A DNA stretch of 64,000 nucleotides from Collinsella tanakaei YIT 12063 (GCF_000225705.1 NZ_JH126467.1:1-64000), one strand, 5' to 3'; shown: positions 33,990 through 44,141, counted from the first letter of the stretch. The notes: a model not told the origin generated them from the sequence alone. Program-made: numbers and translations.

Positions 33990-36041
33990 ATGGTTAAGAT
34001 TCGTGAAGAACAGACCGAGCGCCTCGAGGATGCCGCTTCCAAGGGCCTTAAGTTCGGCGGCTTCAAGAACATGAAGCTTGGAAGCAAGATCTCCCTCATC
34101 CTTCTCGTGCTCGTGGCGCTTACTGCCATCCTCGCTCCTGTACTCGCTCCGCATGACCCGCTGGAGATCTTTACCGCGCGCCAGGCGCCCGGTGGCGGCT
34201 TCCTGTTCGGTACGGACGATAAGGGTCGAGACATCTTGTCCCGCATGCTCTACGGTGGTCGCTACTCGCTGGTCATCGGCTTTGGTGCAACCCTGTTCGC
34301 ACTGGTGTGCGGCTCCATTGTCGGTGCCATCGCCGCCGTTTCCCGCAAGGCCGTGTCCGAGGTCATCATGCGCCTGCTCGACATCATCATGTCGGTTCCC
34401 GGCATCGCCCTGGCAGCCGTTCTGGTCTTGATCCTCGGTAACTCCGTGCCCGCCATCATCTTCTCCATCGGTTTCATGTACACGCCGCAGATCGCTCGTA
34501 TCGTGCGAGCAAACATCGTTTCCGAATACGGCGAGGACTACGTCCGCGCGGTCATCGTGTCCGGCGCCCAGGCTCCCTGGATCCTCGTTAAGCACGTCCT
34601 GCGCAACTGCATCGCGCCCATCATGGTCTTTACCGTCACCCTGGTCGCAGACGCCATCATCTTCGAGGCGTCCCTTACCTTCATCGGCGCGGGCATCACC
34701 GAGCCGACGGCTACATGGGGCAACATCCTCGCTGACGCCCGCGGTGGCGTACTTGCCGGCCGTTGGTGGCAGGCGCTGTTCCCCGGCATCGCCATTATGG
34801 TTACCTGCCTTGCGCTGAACATTCTTTCCGAGGGCCTGACCGACGCTATGGCTGCCAAGCCCGGCGCCCCCGTCAAGTCCAACGACTCCGAGTCCAACCG
34901 CGCTGACGACATCTTGGTCAATAATCCCGTTCTTGCTTACGAGCAGCAGGCTGAGTCCCTGAATCGTCGTCTCGGCGCCCTGCGCGATGTCGAGCTCAAG
35001 CGTACCGACCGCCACGTGCCCGACCTGTCCGTCGAGCCCCTGCTCGCGGTCAAGGACCTCTCCATCAGCTTCGAGAGCCACGGCGACGTTAAGGTTGTCG
35101 ACGGCGTGTCCTTCGAGGTCCGCCCCGGCCAGTGCATGGCGCTGGTGGGCGAGTCCGGTTGCGGCAAGTCCATTACCACCAAGGTCATCATGGGCCTTAC
35201 CGACCCCGGCGAGCAGATTACCGGCCAGGTGCTGTTTAATGGCAAGGACCTGCTCAAGCTCACCAAGGAAGAGCATCGTCAGCTTCTGGGCCACGAGATC
35301 GCCATGGTCTACCAGGACGCCCTGTCCTCGCTCAACCCCTCCATGCTCATTTCCAGCCAGATGAAGCAGCTTACCAGCCGCGGTGGCACCCGCAGCGCCG
35401 AGGAGCTCCTCGAGCTCGTCGGCCTCGATCCGCAGCGCACGCTCGAGAGCTATCCGCATGAGCTGTCCGGCGGCCAGCGCCAGCGCGTCCTTATCGCTAT
35501 GGCGCTTACCCGCGACCCCAAGCTCATCATCTGCGACGAGCCCACCACCGCGCTGGACGTTACCGTTCAGAAGCAGGTCATCAAGCTCCTGAACGACCTT
35601 CAGGCAAAGCTCGGCTTCGCTATGATCTTCGTGTCGCACGACCTTGCCCTGGTGGCCGAGGTTGGCTCCGAGATCACCGTTATGTACGCTGGCCAGGTTA
35701 TCGAGCAGGCTCCCACCGTCGAGCTGCTCACCAACCCAATCCACGAGTACACCCGCGGCCTGCTTGGCTCCGTCCTCTCCATCGAAGAGGGCGCCAAGGA
35801 CGGTACGCGCCTGCATCAGGTTCCCGGTTCGGTTCCCTCTCCGGAGGACTTCCCCCGCGGCGACCGCTTCGCACCGCGCTCCAGCCACCCCACCCTTGGC
35901 CTGGACGTCCATCCCGTTATCAAGTCCGTTCCGGGCAAGTACCATCGCTACTCGGAGCTTCCGGACGATTACCTCAAGGCCAACGGCCTCACGCCCTACC
36001 TTGAGACCATCAGCGCCAAGACTGCCTCGGAGGTGATGTAG
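33990..36041 (+). CDS. Fused ABC permease and ATPase (DppC-DppD type)
   Basis: 683 aa, a single frame joining two normally separate subunits. Residues 1 to about 295 are a DppC-like permease ([19 protein letters not shown], then the EAA loop [21 protein letters not shown]). After a linker rich in Ser/Asn/Asp, residues about 350-620 are an ABC ATPase with Walker A GESGCGKS, signature LSGGQRQR and Walker B LIICDEPT, ending with the oligopeptide-type tail. Permease-ATPase fusions occur in some sialic acid and peptide importers. It starts 4 nt after the previous stop and ends 1 nt before the next start. Confidence 0.92.
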   Translation: MVKIREEQTERLEDAASKGLKFGGFKNMKLGSKISLILLVLVALTAILAPVLAPHDPLEIFTARQAPGGGFLFGTDDKGRDILSRMLYGGRYSLVIGFGATLFALVCGSIVGAIAAVSRKAVSEVIMRLLDIIMSVPGIALAAVLVLILGNSVPAIIFSIGFMYTPQIARIVRANIVSEYGEDYVRAVIVSGAQAPWILVKHVLRNCIAPIMVFTVTLVADAIIFEASLTFIGAGITEPTATWGNILADARGGVLAGRWWQALFPGIAIMVTCLALNILSEGLTDAMAAKPGAPVKSNDSESNRADDILVNNPVLAYEQQAESLNRRLGALRDVELKRTDRHVPDLSVEPLLAVKDLSISFESHGDVKVVDGVSFEVRPGQCMALVGESGCGKSITTKVIMGLTDPGEQITGQVLFNGKDLLKLTKEEHRQLLGHEIAMVYQDALSSLNPSMLISSQMKQLTSRGGTRSAEELLELVGLDPQRTLESYPHELSGGQRQRVLIAMALTRDPKLIICDEPTTALDVTVQKQVIKLLNDLQAKLGFAMIFVSHDLALVAEVGSEITVMYAGQVIEQAPTVELLTNPIHEYTRGLLGSVLSIEEGAKDGTRLHQVPGSVPSPEDFPRGDRFAPRSSHPTLGLDVHPVIKSVPGKYHRYSELPDDYLKANGLTPYLETISAKTASEVM

Positions 36042-36869
36042 ATGAGCGCTGCGCAGAATGCCGAGAAGGAGCCCATCATCTTCCTCGACGACATTTCCGT
36101 CACGTTCAAGACCCGTACGGGCTCGCTCCTCCATCCCAACCTGGTCCACGCCGTCAACAATGTCTCGATCAAGCTCATGCCGGGCGAGACCATCGGTATC
36201 GTCGGCGAGTCCGGTTGCGGCAAGTCCACTACCGCCAACGTCATGTGCGGCCTGCAGAGCCCCACGTCCGGCAAGGTCTACTTCAAGGGCCAGGACGTCA
36301 CCAAGCGCACCGCCGATCTGCGCAAGCAGATGGGTCGCGTGGTCTCGGTCGTCTTCCAGGATCCCGCGACGGCTCTGAACCCCCGCATGATCGTCCATGA
36401 TCAGCTGCTCGACCCGCTGCTGGTCCACAAGGTGGGAAGCCCCGCCGAACGTGAGAAGCGCATCAACGAGCTTATCGGCTTGGTCGGCCTTCCCAAGAGT
36501 GCCCTTCGCGCCCTTCCCGGCCAGCTGTCCGGCGGTCAGCGCCAGCGCGTCGCCATCGCCCGCGCCATGTCGCTGAACCCCAGCGCCATCATCGCCGACG
36601 AGCCCACTTCCGCACTCGACGTGTCGGTTCGCGCCCAGATCCTCAACCTCTTGACCGACCTCAAGAAGGACCTTGGCCTGTCCATGATGTTCATCAGCCA
36701 TGACATCCAGACGGTCCGCTACATCTCCGATAAGATCATCGTCATGAACCATGGCCAGATCATGGAGCAGGGTCCCGCTAAGCAGGTCTTCGAGAACCCG
36801 CAGGACCCCTACACCAAGCTGCTGCTTGGCGCCGCGCCCTCGCTGCTGCATCCCAAGCTCGGTGAGTAG
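36042..36869 (+). CDS. ABC importer ATPase, DppF/OppF type
   Basis: 275 aa. Walker [10 protein letters not shown] (about 54-62), signature LSGGQRQRV, Walker B AIIADEPTS and switch FISHDIQ. It is shorter than a typical OppF (about 320), lacking most of the C-terminal cysteine-rich oligopeptide domain. It energises the importer together with the ATPase half of the fused protein. The ATG directly follows the previous stop codon. The end of the gene is followed by a hairpin and then by the nan genes. Confidence 0.92.
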   Translation: MSAAQNAEKEPIIFLDDISVTFKTRTGSLLHPNLVHAVNNVSIKLMPGETIGIVGESGCGKSTTANVMCGLQSPTSGKVYFKGQDVTKRTADLRKQMGRVVSVVFQDPATALNPRMIVHDQLLDPLLVHKVGSPAEREKRINELIGLVGLPKSALRALPGQLSGGQRQRVAIARAMSLNPSAIIADEPTSALDVSVRAQILNLLTDLKKDLGLSMMFISHDIQTVRYISDKIIVMNHGQIMEQGPAKQVFENPQDPYTKLLLGAAPSLLHPKLGE

Positions 36870-36890
36870 TCGTATTATTTGAACGAGTTC

Positions 36891-36930
36891 GCGCGTCCGG
36901 CACTTTACGCTGGGCGCGCGTTCTTGGGTG
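36891..36930 (+). terminator. Hairpin between the importer and nanA
   Basis: CGCGCGTCC / GGGCGCGCG (one G-T) followed by TTCTT. A weak terminator or attenuator; a TATAAT at 36934-36939 follows. Confidence 0.55.
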
Positions 36931-36933
36931 CTC

Positions 36934-36939
36934 TATAAT
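36934..36939 (+). promoter_or_regulatory. Candidate -10 box of nanA
   Basis: TATAAT 97 nt before the nanA start, preceded by TGCTC rather than a good -35. It may allow nan genes to be expressed apart from the importer. Confidence 0.45.
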
Positions 36940-37035
36940 TCGCGTCCGTTCACGGTCGCTGCCGTTGCGTTGACGGTTTATGACCAACAGCTCTGGGCTT
37001 GGTGTCCAGGGCCTTACAGATAAGGAGTCGTCATT

Positions 37036-37956
37036 ATGACCACTGCTAAGTTCACCGGTGTTTATCCGCCCGTCGTAGTCCCCGATACCCCCGATCACCA
37101 GCTTGACGTTGCCTCCTTCGAGCGCAGCGTCAACCGCATGATCGACGCCGGCGTCGATGGCCTGTTCTTCCTGGGCTCTTCGGGCGAGGTTGTCTTCTCC
37201 ACCGATGAGCGCCGCCGCCAGATCATCTCCGAGGCCGTCCGCATCGTCGACCATCGCGTTCCCGTGATGGTTGGCATCATCGACACCGAGACCGAGCGCG
37301 TCCTCGAGCACGGCCGCGTTGCCCAGGAGCTTGGTGCCGACGTGCTGGTCGCCACCTGCCCGTTCTATGCCCTGGGCGGCATGGCCGAGGTTGAGGAGCA
37401 TTTCCGCATCCTGCATGCCGAGCTCGACCTGCCCATCTTCGCGTACGACATCCCCGTGTGCGTGCACACCAAGCTTCCCTGGAAGCTCCTTGCCAAGCTG
37501 GGCGCCGAGGGCGTGCTGGCGGGCGTCAAGGACTCCTCCGGTGACGACGTGTCCTTCCGCTACCTGGTGCAGGAGAACGAGAAGCTTGGTCACCCTCTGA
37601 CGCTGCTGACCGGTCACGAGGTTGTTGTCGACGGCGCTTACCTGGGCGGCGCCGACGGCTCCGTCCCGGGTCTGGCAAACGTCGAGCCCGAGGGCTACGT
37701 TCGCATGTGGAAGGCCGCGCAGGCCGGCGACTGGGCAACCGTCAAGGCCGAGCAGGATCGCCTGAACGAGATCAGCCATATCTGGGATGTCACCACCGGC
37801 GTTCAGGGGTACGCCGGCGGCGTCGGCGCGTTCAAGACCGCTATGCACCTCATGGGCGTATTCGATAGCCCCACCATGCCCCGTCCCGTCAAGGCGCTTG
37901 AGGGCGAGAACGTCGAGGCCATCCGCAAGGTCCTGGTCGACAACGGCCTGCTGTAG
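37036..37956 (+). CDS. nanA: N-acetylneuraminate lyase-like aldolase (DapA/NanA family)
   Basis: 306 aa, a TIM-barrel class I aldolase of the DHDPS/NAL superfamily. The GlcNAc-6-P-loop-like FFLGSSGEVVFSTDE (GxxGE motif), the Tyr in FAYDIP and the Schiff-base Lys in GVLAGVKDSSGD are in the right order. The reaction expected from context is sialic acid to ManNAc plus pyruvate; a DapA-type role is unlikely because nanK and nanE follow. GGAG lies upstream of the ATG. The gene is followed after 53 nt by nanK. Confidence 0.85.
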   Translation: MTTAKFTGVYPPVVVPDTPDHQLDVASFERSVNRMIDAGVDGLFFLGSSGEVVFSTDERRRQIISEAVRIVDHRVPVMVGIIDTETERVLEHGRVAQELGADVLVATCPFYALGGMAEVEEHFRILHAELDLPIFAYDIPVCVHTKLPWKLLAKLGAEGVLAGVKDSSGDDVSFRYLVQENEKLGHPLTLLTGHEVVVDGAYLGGADGSVPGLANVEPEGYVRMWKAAQAGDWATVKAEQDRLNEISHIWDVTTGVQGYAGGVGAFKTAMHLMGVFDSPTMPRPVKALEGENVEAIRKVLVDNGLL

Positions 37957-38009
37957 GGCGTCGTCTTTTCCTCGTCCGCACACCTTGTATATGAAAGAGG
38001 GCTTGTTCC

Positions 38010-38966
38010 ATGGATACTAAGACGATCGTCTCCGTTGATATCGGCGGCACCAAGATCGCGTGCGGTCTTGTCACCCTTGGCGGAGAGACGCCCGTGGTGG
38101 AGAGCGTAGTGAAGGTCCCCACCGATGCGCAGCTGGGTGGCGAGCATGTTCTGGCGACGGTGATCGAACAGGTCAAGGCCGCCATAGAGCGCTGCGACGG
38201 CGATCCCGTGGGCGTCGGCATCTCCAGCGCCGGCGTGGTCAACCCCCGCAACGGCGACATCACCTACGCCAACGAGCTCATGCCCGGCTGGGGCGGTACC
38301 GCCCTGGGGGCCGAGGTCACGGCTGAGTGCGGCCTTCCGTGCCGCGTGCTCAACGACGTGCACGCCCATGCGCTGGGCGAGGCCCGCCACGGCGGCGGGC
38401 GCGATGCGTCCAGCTGCCTGGTTGTTGCGGTTGGCACCGGCATCGGCGGAGCGTTTGTAGAGCACGGCCACATCATGCTGGGCGCTCATGACGAGGCGGG
38501 CCACATCGGCCACGTCTGCTGCCCCGCGGCCGCCGGCATTCCGTGCTCTTGCGGCGCGAGCGCGCATCTGGAGCCCATCGCCGCCGGCCCCGGCATCATC
38601 CGCGAGTACATTCGCCTGGGCGGCGATGAGCTTTGCGCGGATGGAACCCCCATGCACGGCGCGGAGATCGATGCCCGCGCCGCCGCGGGCGATGAGGCGG
38701 CCATCGGCGCCGAGCATCGCGCCGGTCTTGCGCTGGGCGAGGTTCTGGGCAGCATGTGCAATATGCTTGACCCCGCGTGCGTCATCCTGTCCGGCTCGGT
38801 CGCTCAGTGCGGCCGCAACTGGTCCAATGCCATGACCGAGGGCTTCAAGAGCCAGGCCATGCCGCCCGTCGCCACCACGCCCATTGTGGGCGGCGAGCTT
38901 GGCGGCGACGCACCGCTGATTGGCGCGGCGGAGAACTTCGTCTCCTCCGGTTACGCTGAGTGCTAG
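38010..38966 (+). CDS. nanK: ROK-family sugar kinase, probable N-acetylmannosamine kinase
   Basis: 318 aa. MDTKTIVSVDIGGTKIACGLV carries the ATP-binding DIGGTK of ROK kinases; VVAVGTGIGGAFV and EAGHIGHVCC, followed by the zinc-type Cys cluster (CPAAAGIPCSCGASAHLE), are also ROK features. Context between nanA and nanE makes ManNAc kinase the best guess, though ROK kinases vary in substrate. AAAGAGGG is upstream of the ATG. A GC-rich hairpin before nanE suggests attenuation of the third gene. Confidence 0.88.
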   Translation: MDTKTIVSVDIGGTKIACGLVTLGGETPVVESVVKVPTDAQLGGEHVLATVIEQVKAAIERCDGDPVGVGISSAGVVNPRNGDITYANELMPGWGGTALGAEVTAECGLPCRVLNDVHAHALGEARHGGGRDASSCLVVAVGTGIGGAFVEHGHIMLGAHDEAGHIGHVCCPAAAGIPCSCGASAHLEPIAAGPGIIREYIRLGGDELCADGTPMHGAEIDARAAAGDEAAIGAEHRAGLALGEVLGSMCNMLDPACVILSGSVAQCGRNWSNAMTEGFKSQAMPPVATTPIVGGELGGDAPLIGAAENFVSSGYAEC

Positions 38967-39072
38967 TCGCGCGCCGGCGTCGCTGCGCGCTAGCAGCCGC
39001 CTTGTAGCCTCAAGGAGCCTTGCTGGATGAACTCGTCCATATGCGCTCCGGGCTTATTGGTAAACGTGTAGG

Positions 39073-39105
39073 GGAGGGGTGCCGTAGCGCGGCGTCCCTC
39101 CTTTT
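39073..39105 (+). terminator. Terminator-like hairpin between nanK and nanE
   Basis: GGAGGG / CCCTCC with inner pairing TGCCG / CGGCG and a TTTT tail. Possibly an attenuator. Confidence 0.65.
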
Positions 39106-39153
39106 ATCCATTCGCCCCCGTTTGAGGGGCGGCAGCAGAAAGGAAGCCTGCTT

Positions 39154-39840
39154 ATGTCCGTGCATCCCCTGATCGAATCCCTCAAGGGCAAGCTCGTCGT
39201 CAGCGTCCAGGCCTATCCCGGCGAGCCGCTGCGCACGCCCGAGCACATGGCGGCCATGTCGCGCGCCTGCGAGCTGGGAGGCGCCGCGGCCATCCGCTGC
39301 CAGGGCCTCTCCGACATCGCCGCCATCAAGGGCCGCGTCGAGATCCCGGTCATCGGCCTGTGGAAGGACGGCCACGAGGGCGTCTACATCACCCCGACGT
39401 TGCGCCACGCCCGCGCCTGCGTCGCCGCCGGCGCCGACATCGTCGCCATCGACGCGACCGACCGCCCGCGCCCGGACGGCAAGTCCCTTGAGGACACGGT
39501 GCGCCCGCTCCAGGAGGAGGGGGTGCTGCTCATGGCCGACTGCATGACCATCGAGGACATCCGCCGCGCCGTCGAGCTCGGATTCGACCTGGTCTCCACC
39601 ACGCTGTCGCACAACAAGCCCGCCATCGAGACCACGCTGGACGAGGGTCCCGACCTACCGCTGCTGCGCCAGGCGACCTCGGAGTTCCCGGGCCTGCCCA
39701 TCATCTGCGAGGGCCACGTCCACACCCCGGCGGAGGCCCGCTCGGCCATAGACGCCGGCGCCTGGGCCGTGGTGGTGGGTACCGCCATCACCCATCCCAC
39801 CAGCCTCACCAGCTGGTTCAAGGCCGCGCTGGACGAGTAG
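39154..39840 (+). CDS. nanE: N-acetylmannosamine-6-phosphate 2-epimerase
   Basis: 228 aa, a TIM-barrel epimerase. LKGKLVVSVQAYPGEPL, AIRCQGLSDIAAIKG, VIGLWKDGHEG, DIVAIDATDRPRP and CEGHVHTPAEARSAIDAGAWAV in this order define NanE, which converts ManNAc-6-P to GlcNAc-6-P. AAAGGAAG precedes the ATG by nine nt. The gene closes the sialic acid group; no nagA/nagB or regulator is in the window. Confidence 0.95.
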   Translation: MSVHPLIESLKGKLVVSVQAYPGEPLRTPEHMAAMSRACELGGAAAIRCQGLSDIAAIKGRVEIPVIGLWKDGHEGVYITPTLRHARACVAAGADIVAIDATDRPRPDGKSLEDTVRPLQEEGVLLMADCMTIEDIRRAVELGFDLVSTTLSHNKPAIETTLDEGPDLPLLRQATSEFPGLPIICEGHVHTPAEARSAIDAGAWAVVVGTAITHPTSLTSWFKAALDE

Positions 39841-39965
39841 GGGGCGCAGCGCCCGTCGGCCGTCCACCCGTGAGTACCTGAATGCGACCTTAAGACGATC
39901 GGCCGCGTAGGTTGCAACTTTTACGGGGCGGCGCGCACGGGTGAATGGCGTGAGCAACTTCGGGC

Positions 39966-39971
39966 TATACT
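39966..39971 (+). promoter_or_regulatory. Candidate -10 box of the rapZ operon
   Basis: TATACT 59 nt before the rapZ start; no clear -35. Confidence 0.45.
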
Positions 39972-40029
39972 TTGATAGAAACCGTGCGGGGGCGTTTCGT
40001 CGTCCCCGTTTCTATGTAAGGGGGCTTCA

Positions 40030-40950
40030 ATGTCCGAGCGCTCAGAAATCACCGCCGCCGAGCTTGCCGACCGCGTTCCCGACGTGGTAATCATCACCGG
40101 TATGTCCGGCTCCGGGCGCACGCAGGCCATGCATGTGTTTGAAGACATGGGCTACTTCTGCATCGATAACCTGCCGCCGCGCCTCATTATGCAGATCGCC
40201 GAGGTGGTGGGCATTAACGCGGGTATTGGCAGGCACCTTGCCGTAACGTGCGACCTTCGAAGCCAGGGGCTCTTCGACGAGCTTCTCGATGTTATCCGCA
40301 GTCTGGGCGAGCATGAGATCAGCTGCAAGGTTGTGTTTTTGGAGGCCTCGGACGAGGTGCTTATCCGCCGTTATAGCGAGAACCGCCGCCCGCACCCCCT
40401 GGCGCTTCCGGGCGAGACCACGGCGGACGCAATCATTCGCGAGCGCGTTCAGCTTCGCTTCATTCGCGACCACGCTGACATGATTATCGATACAAGCCGC
40501 TTGAGGACGTCCGCCCTGCGCACCAAGCTTCGGTCCGCGTTTTCCGAACTGTCCGACCAGCAGCTTATGGAGGTACACGTCTTCTCCTTTGGCTTTAAGC
40601 ACGGCCTGCCCGCAGAGGCGGACCTTATGATCGACGTCCGCTTTTTGCCAAACCCCTTCTATGACCCGGAGATGCGCACGCTTACGGGGCTTGATAAAAA
40701 GGTGTCTGATTTTGTATTGGATCATCCTAAGACCCAGCAGTTCCTCACGGCGTGGTTCCAGCTGCTCGATGCCGTTATGCCCGGCTACGTGGCGGAGGGC
40801 AAGCCGCAGCTCTCCATCGCGATTGGGTGCACCGGCGGGCAGCATCGCAGCGTCGCCATCGCAGAGGCCACCTCTCGCTACCTTGAGAAGCAGCAGTACC
40901 ATGTAAACACATCCCATCGCGACCTCGCAAAAGCGAATATCAGGAGCTAG
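40030..40950 (+). CDS. rapZ: RNase adapter / nucleotide-binding protein RapZ (YvcJ)
   Basis: 306 aa. The P-loop GMSGSGRT (about residues 22-29) is followed by a YFCIDNLPP block and the C-terminal GCTGGQHRSVAIAE, all diagnostic for the RapZ/YvcJ family. In Gram-negatives it controls GlcN-6-P synthesis through small RNAs; in Gram-positives its role is linked to competence and cell envelope. AAGGGGG lies upstream of the ATG. It is the first gene of the conserved rapZ-yvcK-whiA set. Confidence 0.95.
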   Translation: MSERSEITAAELADRVPDVVIITGMSGSGRTQAMHVFEDMGYFCIDNLPPRLIMQIAEVVGINAGIGRHLAVTCDLRSQGLFDELLDVIRSLGEHEISCKVVFLEASDEVLIRRYSENRRPHPLALPGETTADAIIRERVQLRFIRDHADMIIDTSRLRTSALRTKLRSAFSELSDQQLMEVHVFSFGFKHGLPAEADLMIDVRFLPNPFYDPEMRTLTGLDKKVSDFVLDHPKTQQFLTAWFQLLDAVMPGYVAEGKPQLSIAIGCTGGQHRSVAIAEATSRYLEKQQYHVNTSHRDLAKANIRS

Positions 40951-40956
40951 CGCCTT

Positions 40957-41997
40957 ATGGAACACAGGATTCGCGCGGTGTCCATAGGCGGGGGGACCGG
41001 TCAGCCCAGGGCTATCGCGGCCCTGCGCCATATGGGGGCGTCGATTGATTCGGTGGTCGCTATGGCAGATGACGGCGGTTCGACGGGCGTTCTTCGCGAA
41101 CGTGCGGGCATCCTGCCTCCCGGCGATGTGAGGAAATGCCTCTCCGCGCTGGCGGGCGATCCCGAGTGCGCTTTTGCGCGCGCTTTCGCGCACCGCTTTC
41201 CCTACATAGATGATCACGCTCTGGGCAACTTGGTGCTTACGGCGCTGGCAGAGGAGATGGACTCGTTTTCCCAGGCCATTCGCGTATGCGAGGAGTTGTT
41301 GCGATGCGTGGGCCATGTGCATCCCTCGACGCTCGACCCGGTGACCATGTCCGGGGTTACGGTTGCCGGCCAGCAGATACATGGGCAGGCGCGCATCTCA
41401 TATGGCGGCAACGCCATGCGTCGCGTATGGCTTGACCAGCAGGATCCCGCGGCGAACCCGCAGGCGGTCGAGGCCATCCTCGCAGCCGACCTGGTGGTCT
41501 TGGGCCCGGGCTCGCTGTTCACCTCGATCGTGCCCAATCTGCAGGTGCCGGGTATCGCCCGCGCGCTTGCGGGCACTCATGCCGTTCGAGTGTTCGTGTG
41601 CCCTAAAATCGATTCATTGGGCGAGACCCAGGGGATGAGCGTGGCGGACCACGTGGATCAGCTGCTATCGCTGGCGTCCCCGCCCCTGCTCGATGCGGTT
41701 TTGGTCCACCATGCGGATGCCCCGGAGTTTGTTTTCCCGTATGCCCCCGGCCCTGCGTACCGTACGAGCGCGTTGGCGGGCGATGTGGTGACCGCACGCG
41801 ATATCGATTTGGCCAAGCGCGCGCCTTTTGGCCCCATTCAGGCCGGCGAGCGGGAGATCTCCCGTATCGAGCAAAGCGTTCCGGTGGTTCTCGTCCGAGA
41901 TTTCACGGGTAGCGAATCCCCTGCGGTTCATGATGTGCAGGCTCTGGCGAGCGCGCTTGAGGAGGTGCTTGATCAATGTCGTTCAGTGCGGAGGTGA
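40957..41997 (+). CDS. yvcK: YvcK/CofD-like protein (gluconeogenesis factor)
   Basis: 346 aa. RAVSIGGGTGQPRAIAALR, VVAMADDGGSTGVLRE and the C-terminal NPxx-like VVLGPGSLFTSIVPNLQVPGI define the YvcK family, which binds UDP-sugars and is needed for growth on gluconeogenic carbon sources and for cell shape. The gene starts 6 nt after rapZ and overlaps whiA by 22 nt, typical of this translationally coupled trio. Confidence 0.95.
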   Translation: MEHRIRAVSIGGGTGQPRAIAALRHMGASIDSVVAMADDGGSTGVLRERAGILPPGDVRKCLSALAGDPECAFARAFAHRFPYIDDHALGNLVLTALAEEMDSFSQAIRVCEELLRCVGHVHPSTLDPVTMSGVTVAGQQIHGQARISYGGNAMRRVWLDQQDPAANPQAVEAILAADLVVLGPGSLFTSIVPNLQVPGIARALAGTHAVRVFVCPKIDSLGETQGMSVADHVDQLLSLASPPLLDAVLVHHADAPEFVFPYAPGPAYRTSALAGDVVTARDIDLAKRAPFGPIQAGEREISRIEQSVPVVLVRDFTGSESPAVHDVQALASALEEVLDQCRSVRR

Positions 41998-42911
41998 GAG
42001 ACGAGCTTGCCCGCTGCGAGCCCAAGTGCGAATACTGCGACCTGGCAACGCTCGCCGCACTGGTGCGTGTTTGCGGCACCCTGAGCTTTGCCGGCCCGGG
42101 GCGATATCGGCTGCAGATAGCCACGGAGACGGGTGCCGTCGCTCGCACCATGATCGGCCTTACCCATAAGATCTTGAAGCTCAAGACCGAGTTCACCGTG
42201 CGCAAGTCCGTGCTTCACAAGGTGAGAAACTACCTTATCGCGTTACCCGACCAGCCGGATCTTGGCAAAGCGCTGGTGCTTTTGGGAATCCTCGACCGCC
42301 ATGGTGCGCTGGTGCGCGGCGTTCCTCATCACGTGGTGGCACGCGATTGCTGCCGACTGGCCTATATCCGCGGCGCGCTTATCGCCGGCGGCTTTGTGGC
42401 GGACCCCAAGGGCGATTTTCACCTAGAGATCGCCGTGCAGGGCGAGGAGTTTGCGCGCGGTCTTGCCGGGCTGATAGGGGAGTTGGGCATAAACGCGCGC
42501 GTGAATCCGCGGCGCGCCTCGTTCGCGGTGTACATAAAGAGCGCGGACGATATCAAGAAGCTGCTCACGCTTGCGGGGGCGACCCGTTGCGTGGCGGAGA
42601 TTGAGGAGGCGCGAGCGGTAAAGTCCGTTAAGAACGAGGTGAACCGCCGCGTTAACGCGGAACTGGCCAATCAGACCAGGAGCGCCGGTGCAGCCCAGCG
42701 CCAGATGGAGCTAATTGGAGAATTGGAGCATTTAGGGTTACGAGAAGGTCTTCCGCAGGCGCTCGAGGACTTCTGTCTTTTGCGCGAGGCGAATCCGGAT
42801 TTGTCTTTGAGGGACCTGGGCCAGCTGGCCGATCCGCCCCTGTCAAAATCGGCCCTGTACCACCGTGTTTTGCGATTGGAGAAGATGGTCGAGGGCGCCC
42901 GTGGACGTTGA
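41976..42911 (+). CDS. whiA: WhiA, sporulation/cell-division transcription regulator
   Basis: 311 aa. The N-terminal part (MSFSAEVRDELAR, RGALIAGGFVADPKGDFHLE) is the LAGLIDADG-like homing-endonuclease fold, and the C-terminal HTH ends in DPPLSKSALYHRVLRLEKM. WhiA regulates cell division, and sporulation in sporulating relatives. The start lies inside the end of yvcK. No terminator is seen before the intergenic stretch at 42912. Confidence 0.95.
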   Translation: MSFSAEVRDELARCEPKCEYCDLATLAALVRVCGTLSFAGPGRYRLQIATETGAVARTMIGLTHKILKLKTEFTVRKSVLHKVRNYLIALPDQPDLGKALVLLGILDRHGALVRGVPHHVVARDCCRLAYIRGALIAGGFVADPKGDFHLEIAVQGEEFARGLAGLIGELGINARVNPRRASFAVYIKSADDIKKLLTLAGATRCVAEIEEARAVKSVKNEVNRRVNAELANQTRSAGAAQRQMELIGELEHLGLREGLPQALEDFCLLREANPDLSLRDLGQLADPPLSKSALYHRVLRLEKMVEGARGR

Positions 42912-42931
42912 GACCTTTAGCAAGAATACTA

Positions 42932-42975
42932 ATATGAAACGCTTCAAAATACTTCTACCAGCACTTTTTGAAGCG
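42932..42975. repeat. Degenerate copy of the hairpin repeat family
   Basis: TATGAAACGCTTCAAAATA matches the spacer TATGAAACGGTTCAAAATG found before the last unit at 27424. CGCTTCAAAA (42940-42949) pairs with TTTTGAAGCG (42966-42975). The GTAATACC core is not seen. Confidence 0.45.
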
Positions 42976-43115
42976 ATTTTAATCGTTGCGTGGTATCAAA
43001 TCTTTCTATTCCCGCGATATTCAGGGAAGAAAAAAGGTATATTTGGTGAGTGGTTAGTTTGTGGGCCCAAGCGGCAGACAAAGGGATCCTGCCGGGCCTA
43101 ACGAAAGGAGACACA

Positions 43116-44141
43116 ATGGCAGTAAAGGTTGCTATTAACGGCTTTGGTCGCATCGGCCGTCTGGCTTTCCGTCAGATGTTCGGTCACGAGGGCTCCGAGA
43201 TCGTCGCCATCAACGACCTCACCTCTCCCGACATGCTCGCGTACTTGCTGAAGTATGACTCCACGCAGGGCAACTACTCTCGCGATCACAAGGTCGAGGC
43301 TACCGAGGACTCCATCATCGTCGACGGCAAGGAGATCAAGATCTACGCCGAGGCCGACGCTAACAACCTGCCCTGGGGCGACCTCGACGTCGACGTCGTT
43401 CTCGAGTGCACCGGTTTCTACACCTCCAAGGCTAAGGCTCAGGCTCACATCAACGCCGGCGCCAAGAAGGTCGTCATCTCCGCTCCCGCTGGCAACGACC
43501 TGCCCACCATCGTTTACAACGTCAACCATGAGTCGCTGACCGCTGAGGACAACATCATCTCCGCGGCTTCCTGCACCACCAACTGCCTCGCCCCGATGGC
43601 CAAGGGTCTCAACGACTTCGCTCCCATCGTTGCTGGCATCATGACCACCATTCACGCCTGGACCGGCGACCAGATGCCGCTCGACGGCCCGCAGCGCAAG
43701 GGCAACAAGCGTCGTGGCCGCGCCTGCGCCGTCAACATCGTCCCCAACTCCACCGGTGCTGCTAAGGCTATCGGCCTGGTTCTCCCCGAGCTCAACGGCA
43801 AGCTGATCGGTGCCGCTCAGCGCGTTCCTACGCCCACCGGCTCCCTCACCAACCTCTACGCCGTCGTTGACAAGGTTGTCACCGTCGACGAGGTCAACGC
43901 TGCTATGAAGGCTTACGCTGAGACCATCTCCGAGACCTTCGCTTACAACGAGGACGACATCGTCTCCACCGACATCATCGGCGAGACCCACGGCTCCATC
44001 TTCGACGCCACCCAGACCATGTGCAACGATCTGGGCAACGGCCAGACCCTGGTTCAGGTTGTTTCTTGGTACGACAACGAGAACTCCTACACCTCCCAGA
44101 TGGTCCGCACCATCAAGTACTTCGAGAAGTTCGTCGCCTAA
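43116..44141 (+). CDS. gapA: Glyceraldehyde-3-phosphate dehydrogenase, type I
   Basis: 341 aa. [17 protein letters not shown] is the NAD-binding start, [13 protein letters not shown] carries the catalytic Cys, and [16 protein letters not shown] plus [15 protein letters not shown] follow in the standard order; the C-terminus is [22 protein letters not shown] lies just upstream of the ATG at 43116; a longer frame from 43050 is rejected. A strong terminator separates it from pgk. Confidence 0.98.
   Translation: MAVKVAINGFGRIGRLAFRQMFGHEGSEIVAINDLTSPDMLAYLLKYDSTQGNYSRDHKVEATEDSIIVDGKEIKIYAEADANNLPWGDLDVDVVLECTGFYTSKAKAQAHINAGAKKVVISAPAGNDLPTIVYNVNHESLTAEDNIISAASCTTNCLAPMAKGLNDFAPIVAGIMTTIHAWTGDQMPLDGPQRKGNKRRGRACAVNIVPNSTGAAKAIGLVLPELNGKLIGAAQRVPTPTGSLTNLYAVVDKVVTVDEVNAAMKAYAETISETFAYNEDDIVSTDIIGETHGSIFDATQTMCNDLGNGQTLVQVVSWYDNENSYTSQMVRTIKYFEKFVA

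Noticed and set aside
33006-36851. An open frame of 1281 codons antisense to the importer genes
   Set aside because: It covers three well-supported plus-strand genes, its translation is low-complexity Gly/Asp/Val/His-rich, and it follows from the codon bias of this GC-rich DNA.
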